From Mikania micrantha (Eukaryota; Streptophyta; Magnoliopsida; Asterales; Asteraceae): 64,000 bases of DNA. Position numbers and translations under genes: made by a program. This document shows positions 22,449-33,620 of this stretch, in pieces. The stretch's first letter is position 1. The number at the start of each line of letters is the position of its first letter. The stretch is from contig CM018680.1 in NCBI GenBank assembly GCA_009363875.1, positions 65,445,279 to 65,509,278 on the forward strand, in the 5' to 3' direction. The notes below the pieces were generated by a model, which was given only the letters and a program-made list of their open reading frames with translations, was not told the origin of the DNA and made no database searches.

Positions 22449-22545
22449 GTCGTCGGAGCTGGAAGATGGAGTGGTGGAGGAGATTGTCTGAGCCGAGCAA
22501 GGGGTGGTGGCCGGAGCCGTAGAGTCCTCGGCTCCTGCTTCCTTG
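22449..22545. other. GC-richer flank of the gag-only element
   Basis: Joins to 20000-20145 when the gag-only element is removed. GGTGG/CCGGAG-type phrases; no gene recognised. 22831-23090 downstream of the LTR-like block has similar composition and encodes nothing I can identify before the Copia pol region starts. Confidence 0.4.
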
Positions 22546-22830
22546 TGTTGGACTAATCTTGTAAATACCCAATAGTCAAAGGGGTTAAAAGTTAGAAAGT
22601 TTGGTTTTTATTTGAGTTTTAAAGATTAGTTTTGTTTTGTTTAAATTAAGATTGTTTTAAGCAGATTTTTTAGGGATAGAATTTAATTGTGGTTTATCTT
22701 TTGGTTTATTATAAATAGGGGTATAGATTATTGGTTTTTGTGTACCAATTTTTGATTCAATAAAGATCTCTGCTTTCTATTCTTTATCATCGTGGGTCTG
22801 TTTTGTTCTGGGTAAAATCATCGACCAACA
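22546..22830 (+). repeat. LTR-like block, possible solo LTR of a Copia element
   Basis: Starts TGTTGG and ends CCAACA, a perfect 6-bp inverted terminus. It has a TATA box (TATAAATAG near 22710) and AATAAA (near 22760) in LTR order. The flanking pentamers CCTTG and AAGGG do not match, so a target duplication is absent, and the sequence differs from the Copia 3' LTR at 25965. It may be a solo LTR or a recombined end. Confidence 0.6.
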
Positions 22831-22912
22831 AAGGGCTGGGATTGTTCAAATCAGGGGCTGATATCCTTCACCTTGTTTTGTGTCTCACCTCTAAACGTAC
22901 ACACACAGCTGT

Positions 22913-25900
22913 GTGGTGGTTCCGGCTGAAAAACAAAAGGATGATGGACTGGAGCTCGTCTGGAAGATGAAGGTTGCTGTGTGTGAGAACTCGCCGGAGA
23001 AAGAGGCAGCCAGAGGAGTCGCCAGAGGAGTTCACCGGAGTTGGAGTGAGTCGGCAACCTTTCTTCTTGCTTCTACCGTGCTTCACGATCAAAACACACA
23101 AAGTGGCTCGGTTCTACTGAAGGTTCAAAGAGCAAGCAATCGACTATACAAGATCAACCTGAGAGTTGATGTACCAACCTGCCTTATGACTGAAATAAAC
23201 AACCCCACCTGGAGGTGGCACGCTCGGCTAGGTCACCTAAATTTCAACTCCATGAAAGGGCTCAAAAATATGGTGGATGGTGTACCTGCAATTGAACACC
23301 CCAATCGGATATGTGATGCCTGCATGGCAGGAAAGCATGCATGAGACAACTTCCCAAATCACTCAATGTTCAAAGCTGAACAACCGCTCGACCAAATGTA
23401 TGCAGATCTCTGCGGGCCTATTACACCTGCTACATGAGCGGGAAACCAATACATCCTCCTCATTGTAGATGATCACAGTCACTTCATGTGGAGATTTATG
23501 CTAAAGAACAAAAGTGAAGCCATCGAAAAATTCAAAAAGTTTAAAGCGATGGTGGAAAACCAACATGGAAGGGGAATCAAGATTCTGCGAACAAACCGAG
23601 GAGGAGAGTTCCCCTCACATGAATTCAATGACTTTTGTGAGAGAGAAGGAATAATCAGACAGCTTACTGGCCCGTACTAGCCTCAGCAAAATGGAATAGT
23701 GGAAAGAAGAAACCGTACTGTCCTGAACATGACTCGAAGCATGCTTAGAGCGATTAACATGCCACGGATCTTCTGGGCTGAGGCTGTAAGGCACTCCATT
23801 TACCTGCTGAATCGTCTGCCAACAAAGTTTTTAAAAAACCGAACCCCTTATGAAGTGATTAAAGGAAGACGCCCAAATCTGGAACATCTGCGTTTGTTTG
23901 GATGTATTGGGCATGTTAAAGTCCCACCTGTGTCAATGAAAAAGCTGGATACCTGAAGCATGAAAATGGTTCAGCTCGGCACAGAAGATAGAACTAAAGG
24001 ATACTGAATGTTCAATGTCAACTTTAAAAGAATTACCATAAGCTGGGATGTTAAGTTCGAAAAAGATAAAAAATAGGACTGGGGATCACATGAAAGCGGT
24101 AAAAAGGAAGAGGGGATGGACTTTCTTGTTCCTGAAAAGCCTAGCCACCCAGACCTGGAGCCAAGCAACCAAGCAACACTAGGTAGCCCGAACAAACGAA
24201 CTGAAGAAACCAATGTTGAAGCAAGGAGTCCCTACTCAACCTTCAGCAGTCCACGATCTAGAGTCCTAGAACGAGGACTTCTAATGTCAGGATCTCCTAT
24301 CATTCACAACTCATCTGATCCATGAGAATCTGGGGACATAACATATGATCACACGCCTCTATAGGGATGGAAACACCTTGATAAAATTTACGACCTGCTC
24401 TTAACTGAAGAGGAACCCACAAACTTCAAGCAAGCTATGGGAAAATCAATATGGGAACAAGAGATGAGGGAAGAGATAGCCTCGATAGAAAGAAACAAGA
24501 CCCGGAATTTGACCGAGCTACCGTGTCTGAAGTGGATCTACAAAATAAAAAAGGACGCAAAAGGGAAGATAACAAGGCACAAAACTCACCTCGTTGCAAA
24601 AGGCTATATTCAAGAGAGCTTGGTGTGGATTATGATGAGGTCTTCGCCCCCCGTAGCTCGACTCGAAGCTGTTAGATTGATGTTTGTTCTCGCTACTCAG
24701 AAAGGATGGCTCACACATCATCTTGATGTGAAGACTGCCTTTCTCCGCGGAAATTTGAATGAAGATGTGTTTGTCGAACAACCCGAAGGGTTTAAGAAAA
24801 AGGGACAGGAGGAGAAAGTTTACAAACTAACCAAGGCCCTGTATGGGTTGAAACAAGCTCCTCAAGCTTGGAATACAAAGCCGGATGGTGTCCTAAAGGA
24901 GTACGGCTTTATGAGATGCAAACTTGAACAATATGTGTACAAGATGGAGACCTCAAAGGATCTGATCATTATTGTAATATATGTCGATGACCTTCTAGTA
25001 ACGGGAAGTAGTCAAGAGATGATAGCCCAGTTCAAACTTCAAATGGAGCGGAAGTTCGAAATGAGTGACCTTGGACTACTCACATACTATTTGGGATTGG
25101 AAGTTATGCAAGATGAAACTGGGTGACTCAGAGAAACGATGCTAAGAAGATCTTGAAGATGGTGGGCTTAGAAGAATGTAACGCTACAAAGTTTCCAATG
25201 GAACCGGGGCTAAAATTAATGAAATATGATGGAAGCAAGAAGGTAGATGCTACTGAATATCAAAAGGTTATTGGGTGTCTTCGATATCTAACCCATACAA
25301 GACCGGATCTGCTGTACTCGATACACTAGCAGATATATATGCAGGAGCCAAATTTTACTCATCAACAGGCGGTCAAACAGATATTAAGGTATGTGAGGGG
25401 TATTCTTGATCTAGGAATACACTATCAACAGAAAGGGAAAGATGGATTGGTGGGATATAGTGATAGCAGCTACTCGGTTGACCAAGATCATGGCAAAGGA
25501 ACTACTGGGGTCGCGTTCTTCTATAATAATAAACCAATAACTTGGCTGTCACAAAAACAGCCTACGGTGGCCCTGTCCTCTTGTGAGTCTGAATTCATGG
25601 CAGCAACATCTGCTGCATGTCAATTGCCATATGGCTAAAAGGATTGATAGCTGAAGTAACGAGGAAGGAAGAAGAACAAGTTACTATACGAGTAGACAAT
25701 AAGTCTGCTATAGCCTTAATGAAAAATCCAGTCTTTCATGGCAGGAGTAAACACATTAATACACGATTCCATTATATTTGTGAATGTGTTGAAAAGGATC
25801 AAATTAAGGTAGAGCATATTAATGGAGAAGAACAGAGAGCTGACATTTTTACTAAAGCTCTACCGAAGCTGAGATTTGCAGAAATGAGGATCTTGCTAGG

Positions 25901-25931
25901 AATGGAGAAGATCGAAGACTCAAAGACTTAA
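22913..25931 (+). pseudogene. Ty1/copia Pol polyprotein, 5'-truncated and broken
   Basis: From about 23100 the frames carry, in order, the GAG pre-integrase region (NRLYKINLRVDVP, WRWHARLGHLNFNSM, CDACMAGKHA), integrase core (LIVDDHSHFMW; LRTNRGGEF with Asn where Asp is usual; GIVERRNRTV), RT (KTHLVAKGYIQ, HHLDVKTAFLRGN, ALYGLKQAPQAW, YVDDLLVTGSS) and RNase H (GYSDSSYSVDQD, ALSSCESEFMAA, HINTRFHYI, EHINGEEQRADIFTKAL). The normal end of the polyprotein is present. Gag, protease and the 5' LTR are missing, and stops or frameshifts occur near 23344, 23440, 23678, 23955, 24015, 24325, 25124 and 25328. 22913-23100 is open but resembles no Copia domain. Pol normally copies element RNA and inserts the DNA. 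Confidence 0.9.
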
Positions 25932-25943
25932 AAGGCAATGCAA

Positions 25944-25964
25944 GGATCAAGATTGGAGGGAGAT
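25944..25964 (+). other. Polypurine tract of the Copia element
   Basis: Purine-rich stretch ending TTGGAGGGAGAT just before the 3' LTR and 13 bases after the Pol stop. Confidence 0.7.
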
Positions 25965-26275
25965 TGTTAACCAATCTTGATTAAATAGTCTAGGGACTAT
26001 ATTTGTAATTTGCTTTATTTTGTTTCGGATAGTATTAAAACTAATGGATTGGTTTAATGGTCTAACATTATCCTTAATGGATAAAGGATAATGTTTGAAG
26101 TTTTGTGTCTAAGGTTTTGAATTCTTGTCATTCTAGATAAGGATTATTTTTCCTTTAAATAGGGTTGTTTTGATGGGATGTAAACAACCAATCATTCGAT
26201 TAATAAGATTTGGAGAAGGAGTTTCAATCTATCTGTGTGATTTGTTTTCTTTGGTTTATTGAATCTGGTACCAAT
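25965..26275 (+). repeat. 3' LTR of the Copia element
   Basis: Starts TGTTAACCAATCTTG and contains a TATA-like TTTAAATAGGG near 26155. The right end is uncertain; the LINE fragment begins by about 26275. No second copy of this LTR is present, so the element is truncated at its 5' side. Confidence 0.65.
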
Positions 26276-26716
26276 TCTTCAATCTGCCATTGGCATCTAC
26301 CACACAACTTTCCATTATAGAATTACCCCAAAACTTATATATCTGCTCTTCCGACGATGAACTTTTTTGTGTCTCTTGAATCGCAATAAATGATAATCTA
26401 CTCTCCTTTTTTAACCTACATACCCAGTTTGCTTTATTTACTCCGCCTGCTCCCCTAATATTTAACGAGAATATGTTCATTGATCACCTTCTACTTCTAG
26501 CACCTGGTTAATTCCGAACAAATCACTAACCTGATTGACAAAACCATCCATCCTTAATCCCAGCATTTCACCAATTTCGATTGTTTTCCGATATTCCTCA
26601 ACCGTAATTGCCTCACCTTTCTCCTGAGGACCAATTGTGTCGTTAATTTCGTCCCCATTATTGAATTCATCTTTGTCTTCTAACCAATCAGTATCATAGT
26701 GTACCTCGTCCTCCAT
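26256..26716 (-). pseudogene. LINE (L1-type) fragment: end of ORF1 and start of ORF2 endonuclease
   Basis: On minus, a 79-codon acidic frame (26477-26716) overlaps the next frame by ATGA (26477-26480). The second frame starts MNIFSLNIRGAGGVNKANWV and continues LSFIAIQETQKSSS, the N-terminal motifs of the apurinic-type endonuclease of plant L1 ORF2 (SLNIRG, IQET). It stops being LINE-like after VVDANGR, at the junction with the Copia LTR. The rest of ORF2, including RT, is absent. ORF2 normally nicks target DNA and primes reverse transcription there. Confidence 0.8.
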
Positions 26717-26871
26717 TTTTTCATTAACTTTCTAAACCTCCTTGATCATTTTTCCCGTTTTTGAGACCCTAATTCATATTTACAGTTCTGGTTTCTCATA
26801 TTATTTAATGTTTTATAACCCTAATGTCATAATATGTCTTTAAAACAAAAACACGCAATGTTTACGGGATT

Positions 26872-27096
26872 AGATTTTTTTTGAACGACTTGGTACAACG
26901 ACACCCAAGACGGGATTTCAACCGTCCCCTCGGATTTGACGCTCTAGGGCGTATGCCCGAGCCCACCCCAGAAGGAACCCCACAACTGGGTAAACCCCCT
27001 GACCTTGCTTCAGCAAATATGCCTCAGCCCGGATTCGAACACAAGACCTTCCATAGAAAAAGTCAAGGGGTAACCATTAGGCCAGAAGCCCTTGAT
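26872..27096 (-). mobile_element. tRNA-derived SINE with target duplication
   Basis: On minus, the head has an A box (TGGCCTAATGGTTA) and a B box (GTGTTCGAATCC) at tRNA-like spacing, i.e. an internal Pol III promoter. A non-tRNA body follows, then an A tail (T run at 26874-26881 on plus). It is flanked by the 13-bp direct repeat TGTTTACGGGATT (26859-26871 and 27097-27109). It lies in sequence upstream of the LINE fragment. The plus-strand frame at 26881-27141 is a shadow of this element. Confidence 0.88.
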
Positions 27097-27250
27097 TGTT
27101 TACGGGATTTGATAATCAATGAACAAAACACACAACAGTAATCAAATCAATTCATTCACAGCAATAACAATAACCAAATCAGAGCACAGAATAAGGGCAG
27201 AATCAATAAATAAAATACCTTGGCAGTTGGTTTAGATAGTTAAATTTTAG

Positions 27251-27570
27251 GAGTTAAATGTCAAAATGGTCGTTATGTTTATATCAAAAATGTCATTTTA
27301 GTCCCTAAATAAAATTTGTTATCATTTTAATCCTTGTCTTTAAATTTAGTTGCCAATATAGTCATTCGTTTAAATTTTTGTTGTCATTCTAATCCTTGTG
27401 TTTGAAATTTAGCTGCCAATATAGTCCCTAAAATGACAACTAAAATTTAGACGAAGGGCTATATTGGCAACTAAACTAAAACACAAGGATTAAAATGGCA
27501 ACAAATTTTATTTAAAGATTAAAATGACATTTTTGATATAGACACGGGAACCATTTTGACATTTAACTCC
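27251..27570. mobile_element. MITE related to the MULE at 15280-19000
   Basis: A 320-bp near-palindrome starting GAGTTAAATGTCAAAATGGT and ending with its inverse. The arms hold the same phrases as the MULE terminus at 18815-19000 (TTAGTCCCTAAAT, CCAATATAGTCCCT). The flanks AAATTTTAG and AGATTTTAG match at eight of nine bases, consistent with a 9-bp Mutator-type target duplication. No coding capacity. Confidence 0.82.
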
Positions 27571-28799
27571 AGATTTTAGTGAAGAAAACGCCAATCACTG
27601 TGAAGGAGACGTCGACCGCACACACAATTACACAAAAGCCAGAAGGGGACGCCGATCACAGAGGCACGCTGCACACGCAGAAGCCAACTGAATCAAATCA
27701 GTGAAGGAGACGCTAACCACGGAAGCACACAGGCGACGAATCTGCAAGGATTTAAACGATTGAATGTTTGAGCGACTGAAGCAGTGAACGTCTGAACGAT
27801 TGACGCACGCTGCGACGTTTGATCTGCTCGTCTCCCGACACTGGCGACAGCTCGTCTACCGAGGACACCGACGATTGAAGATTTGCGGTTGCCACGCGGC
27901 CATCGCCCCTGACGCACACGACTCAATGCCCATCCCTGCGTGCACTTGGTTGGTTCACGTGTCATTACCAAAAACTCAATTTTCAAATATATTTTGAATA
28001 ATTAAAAATTAATTAATCTTAATTTTTCGTTATTTCAAGCCTCAAATCAAATAATTAGGGTATATAAATCAAAAATATTCAAAATATTATAATATAAATA
28101 AAATTTAATCTGACATTTATATAATTCTTTTCGTTTGTATATACATAAATTAAATTTGACATATTCATTAATTAACTTACTAACAAAATGTTGTTTTTTA
28201 AATATACTATTTTGACTTTTTTAATTATTTTTGGTTACTAATTAATTTCTTAATGCCTTTCGATTGAAAATAAAATACATGATTGTTAACATATTACTAT
28301 TTTTTTATAATAAAAACTTAATTTACGCAACTGTCATAGAAAATTGTTTCAGTATTTTAAATTTTATACTTAAAAATAATCGTACATTTCATAATAAAAG
28401 ATATATTTTTCTAAATTATTTTTAATTGATAATTCCTTTAATTTCTCAATCTTGTCTTAAATAACATTCAATTTAAATTATCTTTATCAAATACACTTAA
28501 AAGTTAAACAATTTAAATTTTAAAAAATTCAAAACCCGTTTGAATTTTTTTATACCTATTCATAATTAACTAATTCATCTAACTTTGAATTCCCTTGTTT
28601 TATCATCTCCTATATATAATTATATAATCTCTAAAGGATTTTTAAACATTTTCTTTCACTAGAATAAACCCAATAGTTTACATCCAAAGTTTTGTTTATA
28701 TAACATATATTAAAACATTTAAATTCAGTGTTTCTTTGTTTTTTTTTTAATTTATTTAAATATCAATATTAATTTAAAATTCTCACTAATATATATGTG
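27571..28799. other. No gene seen; GC-richer block then AT-rich sequence
   Basis: 27571-27960 is GC-richer with repeated GAAGGAGACG-type phrases and CG-rich words; its minus strand could be a leader of the LINE or of an unidentified gene. 27960-28799 is strongly AT-rich with no frames. Confidence 0.5.
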
Positions 28800-28802
28800 T
28801 TA

Positions 28803-30489
28803 GACTATTGGGTGTGCCAAATTACCCACTCACTCCACGTATGCGCCACGTAGGCGCCACATAAGCAGTCACCACAACCACTCACCCCACCATTTTGGTG
28901 AAAATGCCTCATTACCCACTCACTCCACGTCATCATTCCTTTTTAAATTAAATTGAAATATAATTTAATAAAAACAAATTACAAATTAATAAAAAAAATT
29001 ACAAACTAATAAAAAAATTAATAAAAAAAATACAAACTAATAAAAAAAATTAATAAAAAAATTAAAAATTAATAAAAAAATACAAATTAATTATCTCTAT
29101 ATTTATTACGAATTTTATCCTTCTCCCGCTCGGCAATTTCGCGGTCGAGACCGGTTAAGTGGTCGGTGTTGGTGAATAGAAGTTGTAACTCTACCAACCG
29201 TTGACGTTCCCGTTTTAATTCGTTAAAGTCACCGATTCGTTGAGATAAGTGTTCTATTCCTTGGTTATAATTCGGGGTCGTTTGAGATGAAGAGCCTCGT
29301 CTCGCCCTTGCTCGGTCGGTTTTTGCGCGATCTCTCCCGGTCGGACGAGTCAAATCCTCTATCTCGTTGTCGTCGTCTTCTTCTTCTTCGTCGAGATCGT
29401 TTAGATTTATATTCACTCGAGCATCCGACGTGCCGGGGCTATCGGTTGACGATGCTTTTGATCGTTTTGAGGCCGACGATTGTACAGTCTCGAGTCGAAT
29501 CCAGTTCGGACATTTCCTCATAAGCTCCCAACTCCGTTGAAGCGAGAAGGGGGCGTTAAACTCTTCCCGGTACTGATCTTCCGCTTCGAGCTCGATCATC
29601 GCGTCGCTTTGGCCGCTCCGACAAGTTTGCCATTTCTGGGAATAAATCCCGTTGAACTTTCTAACCTTTAGGTTCATGTCACGCCATTTGCTAGAGAGCA
29701 TATCGTTTGTACGATATTCCCCACGACCCATGGCTTGAAAAAATTGATTTCGGATTTTACTCCAAAAGTCCGGTCCTTTTTGGTTACGACCAACAATTGG
29801 ATCTTCCGACACATCGATCCAAACTTTTGTAAGTTGAAACTCTTCCTCCGTAGTCCATTTTTCTATACGGGATGAACCTCCCACAGCAGGTTCGGTATCC
29901 GCAGCTTGTTTCCTTCTGTGTCTACGCCTGTGTTTTGGTTGCGTGCTTGGACCGGCATTTGTAGTGGGTTGGGTCTCGGGTACAACTTCATCCTGAGATA
30001 ATTGTCCAAACCCGTGCGGTTGTTGACTCGAACCATAATCGGCGAATGTATAAAACCCTTGTGGGCTTGAATCAAAATTGGGTCGATAACAGTTTGAATC
30101 GAAAAAAGGATTTATTGGAGAAGGGCTAAAGACCCAATTCGGAGGTGGCGTGTTAGGGTTTCGGTTAGGTGGAGTGTTTGGGTTATAGTAATTTGGGTTT
30201 TGGTTGGGATCCATGAAAATTATTTTTTTGGTTAAGAAAGTTTGAAATAGGAAGAGTGGATATTTTTTTGTGTTGAATGTTAAATGAGAAATATTTTTTT
30301 GGGTTTAATATGTGAATGGTTTAAATAGGTAAAAAAAATTTTTTTTTTCCTTTTCCTTCCCAACGGCTACATCCAACGGTTCTCTCCTCACCCTCACGCC
30401 CGTTGTTCCAGTCACGCCACTCGACCCACGCCCCTCTCACGCCCCTCCACGCCCCAACCACGCCCATTCATGTGGCACACCCCACGGTC
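28803..30489 (-). mobile_element. PIF/Harbinger-like element encoding only ORF1
   Basis: Ends read GACTATTGGGTGTGCCA (left) and, inverted, GACCGTGGGGTGTGCCA (right), 14 of 17 matching. Both sides carry TTA (28800-28802 and 30490-30492), the Harbinger target duplication. The 1.69-kb element holds a single intact ORF1-type gene and no DDE transposase, so it needs the transposase of a relative. Confidence 0.85.
29087..30214 (-). CDS. Harbinger ORF1-like protein with Myb/trihelix domain, 375 aa, intact
   Basis: Starts at the ATG at 30214, just downstream of the element's right end, and ends TAA at 29087. The N-terminal 80 residues are Asn/Pro-rich (MDPNQNPNYYNPNTPP). A basic KHRRRHRRK cluster (about 94-102) looks like a nuclear signal. 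The Myb/trihelix-like domain spans about 115-240, with WTTEEEFQLTKVWIDVSEDP, FWSKIRNQFF and SKWRDMNLKVRKFNGIY. An acidic DEEEEDDDNEIEDL stretch and a charged coiled-coil C-terminus follow. This matches the family often mis-annotated in plants as glutathione S-transferase T3-like, here ORF1 of PIF/Pong elements, which assists transposition by binding DNA and partnering the transposase. The frame has no disruption. Confidence 0.88.
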   Translation of the reverse strand: MDPNQNPNYYNPNTPPNRNPNTPPPNWVFSPSPINPFFDSNCYRPNFDSSPQGFYTFADYGSSQQPHGFGQLSQDEVVPETQPTTNAGPSTQPKHRRRHRRKQAADTEPAVGGSSRIEKWTTEEEFQLTKVWIDVSEDPIVGRNQKGPDFWSKIRNQFFQAMGRGEYRTNDMLSSKWRDMNLKVRKFNGIYSQKWQTCRSGQSDAMIELEAEDQYREEFNAPFSLQRSWELMRKCPNWIRLETVQSSASKRSKASSTDSPGTSDARVNINLNDLDEEEEDDDNEIEDLTRPTGRDRAKTDRARARRGSSSQTTPNYNQGIEHLSQRIGDFNELKRERQRLVELQLLFTNTDHLTGLDREIAEREKDKIRNKYRDN

Positions 30490-30492
30490 TTA

Positions 30493-31104
30493 TATATGTG
30501 TGTGTTTTATTTAACTTTTTAATTTGTTCATCTTAGATATGCGCCAACAGTTTATATCTGGACTTATTTTTCTTTAATATCCTTAATAAAATATAGCCTT
30601 GTATGTGTTTTTGGTTTAATTGTATAAATTTAATTTTATAACAATACATTAACTTTATTTTTAAAAAGAATTTGTTTAAGTTTCAGAGAATACATTTTTC
30701 TTTTGCAGTATCATTTGCAATGGTCATAAATAAAAGTTAAGGTTGATCGTTATTAAAAGTAGGTTTGCTATTAAAAAACATTTTTTCACACAAATAAATC
30801 AAAAGTAGGTTTGCCATTAAAACGACAATTTTTTCACACAAATGATTAGACGTTGCTTTATTGAGAGTCAAACACATGGATTGTCTGAAAACTTTTAATT
30901 TGTGATAAAGAATATGTTGTTACTAACATAAGTCTTATTGTATACAAAAAAGTTTTTAAAGATTTATAGTTTGTATTTATAATGACAAAATGTATTCGTA
31001 TATAATATATTATGTAATTCAACGTAAATAAATTTTAATTGTATTAATTTTTGTACCCAATCACGTGTAATACACGGGTATATACACTAGTGTATACATA
31101 TATA
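30493..31104. other. AT-rich sequence without genes
   Basis: Two similar phrases with AAAAGTAGGTTTGC (near 30755 and 30800) form a short imperfect direct repeat. Nothing else recognised. Confidence 0.6.
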
Positions 31105-31462
31105 GGTGATGGAAGTATGCATAACGTACTAAATGTGCAATAACCCGAAATAACCCGTCAAGATCAAGGCAAATCTTTGATTTTTTTAATATCATTGTAA
31201 ACATATTTAAAACACTTTTTATTTTATGAATTTGCGTAACTTTATCATCGTTTTGGGTAAAAACACTCACATCATTGTAAGTAAAAAACTTACAACGATG
31301 TTAATTTTCAAACAATGATAAATTTACGCAAACTTATAAAATAAGAAAGTGTTTTAAATGTGTTGACAATGATGCTAAGAAAATTCAAAGATTTGGATTG
31401 ATCCTGACATGTTATTTCGGATTATTGCATATTTAGTGAGTTATTTTTATATCATTTCCATA
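31105..31462. mobile_element. Foldback MITE, family F1
   Basis: Two inverted arms of about 150 bp (31109-31265 and 31300-31460) joined by a short palindromic centre (ACTTACAACGATG/CATCATTGTAAG). Arms share AAATGTGCAATAACCCGAAA-type phrases. Flanked by TATA-rich sequence. A partial relative lies at 63620-63838. Confidence 0.75.
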
Positions 31463-31471
31463 TATATATGT

Positions 31472-32815
31472 ATAGGGAATGGACCAAATGAGAACCTACC
31501 TTAATTGAAAAAACTTTATAACCCAAATCTAATGGTTTAAAATTTCTAGATCTAACAAAATTGTGACATGTGTCACTAATTACTTTTAAATACAAAAGAG
31601 TATTTTAGTCTTTTGTCATAATCACAAAAATAAGATTTAATAAAAGAGTGAAAAGTGTCACTCTTAAAAAATCATTCATTTTGCTATTTTTAAATTAAAA
31701 TTTATTCCCTTGATTTTTATAAACTTATAACTTTTTTATACTATGTTATTTTTATAAAAATTACACCATTAAACTCTTCATATTTTTCTCGTTAATTCCA
31801 TTATAGTCATGTCAAACTTTTTTTTTCGGACGTTCGTAATTACACTAACATAAAAAGCGTAAGTACAATAATTTTCACTTCTTTTTCAAAAATTTTCCAT
31901 CATAAAATTTTTTCCCCTCATCTTAGATATATATATCAAACTTATTTTTTATTATAAAAATTAGTTTATTAAATAAATTTATATCAAATAAGATAGAAAC
32001 TTAGATAATTGTAACGCACAAAAATAATAAGTTACAGGTCGTTACATTGTGTAATTATGAACATTTTGAAAAAATTCAGCTCGTTGCATCAGTGTAATTA
32101 CAAACACTTGGAAAAATTCAGCTCGTTACATCAGTGTAATTTATGAACACTTTGAAAAAAAATTCACAAGATCAGTGTAATTACGAACCCTTAGAAAAAT
32201 TCAGGTCGTTACATCAGTGTAGTTTATGAACACATTGAAAAAAAATTCACGAGACTATACTCGAACTAAAGATAATTTTTTTTTTGAAAAAATAAGGAAA
32301 AATTCTTAAAAAAAAAAAAATTACAGCTCGTTACATATCATTAGTGTAATTATGAACCCTTTGAAAAATTCAGCTTGTTGCATAGTGTAATTATGAACAC
32401 TTTGGAAAATTTCAGCTCACTACATCAGTGTAATTATGAACAATTTGAAAAAACTCAGCTCGTTACATCAGTGTAGTTACGAAAACTTTTAAAAAATTGA
32501 CAAAACTATACTTGAATTAAAGATAAAATTGTGACAAATTTAATGGTGTAATTTTTTTTAAAAAAAATAATAATGCATATAAAAGTTATGAATATTTTAA
32601 AAATTGGGAGGTAAACTTTTATTTTTAAAATGAAATCAAGTACACTAAGAAAATCTCTAAAATACACTTAAACAAATGCCAGCCACTCATTTTGTTCATG
32701 ATTAATGTGGAACACTCATTTCAAATTTATTATAATAGACGACCAATCAAGTTGTGTTATTGAGTTTTCTCAATTAGAGTGGATTACCAATTGATCCATC
32801 CCATATATCTATAAT
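31472..32815. mobile_element. Foldback element, family F2, with internal subrepeats
   Basis: Left end TATAGGGAATGGACCAAATG and inverted right end TATGGGATGGATCAATTGG are related for about 45 bp. The interior has about nine degenerate copies (32030-32480) of a unit of about 50 bp with CAGCTCGTTACATCAGTGTA. No coding capacity. Confidence 0.65.
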
Positions 32816-33226
32816 ACTATATAATACAAATAGGAATGACACAATGTTCTTTTACCAAAAACTTTTATTTTAAAAGTTTTACAACTCTTAAAACATAAAG
32901 TACAACAAAAAAAACTTTAAAAGACATAAACAAATGATTTTCTTTTACTTTTTAGTTTGCTCCACATTTATAAATTAGAAAAATAAAGTGTCATATAATA
33001 CCAATAAAAGAAATATCCTCTCAAATCAAATAAATTATTTCTTCACACTTTTGTCATATCATATTAAATTATGAATTTTATCATAATAATTTTTTTAGTT
33101 AAAATTGTTGATTTGACAAAAATGAGGTCGTTTAAGCTTTATACGGGCCAAAATCAGTAGTCTAATTGTTTTGTTTTCTGCCACATGGTGCGGGCATCTC
33201 ACTAGTGTGTGTGTGTGTATATATAT
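32816..33226. other. AT-rich sequence, short GT microsatellite
   Basis: No gene. A GT run at about 33204-33218 borders the foldback copy that follows. Confidence 0.6.
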
Positions 33227-33609
33227 GGTATAAATAATTTGAAAACCCCTCCTTAGTGTGAAAATTATGAAAACCATGTAAAAAAAGCTTTTTTTTGAAT
33301 TTTTTTTTACAGGTTTGTTACTTTATTTCTAACATTTGTATAAAAAAAGTTAAAAAAACGTCGAGTATTTATTTTTTTTAAAAATATTTTGTAAAACCAT
33401 GTAAAACATACGTAACATTTGCGTGCAGTGTTACGTATGTTTTACGTGAGTTTATAAAATATTTTTTTTTAATATTTCTCAGCGCTTCTTTTATTTTTTT
33501 ATAAAAATGTGCCAAATAATATTATAAACCTGTAAAAAAAATTCAGAAAAAAAAATGTCTTTTTACATGGTTTTCACACGAAGGAGGGGATTTCCTTTTA
33601 TCTTTTCCA
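33227..33609. mobile_element. Foldback MITE, family F3, copy A
   Basis: Ends share GTATAAATAATTTGAAAACC in inverted form, and the centre has inverted copies of TAAAACATACGTAAC. Related to copies B (49873-50314) and C (52269-52696). Confidence 0.78.
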
Positions 33610-33620
33610 TATATATATAT

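Noticed and set aside
22546..22830. 5' LTR of the Copia element at 23100-26275
   Set aside because: Its sequence differs from the 3' LTR beginning at 25965, so the two are not a pair.
26881..27100. A true tRNA gene on minus
   Set aside because: A and B boxes are present, but no acceptor-stem pairing was seen, and a poly-A tail and target duplications show a SINE.
26881..27141. 86-codon plus-strand frame
   Set aside because: It lies over the reverse strand of the SINE; its open state comes from the SINE body.
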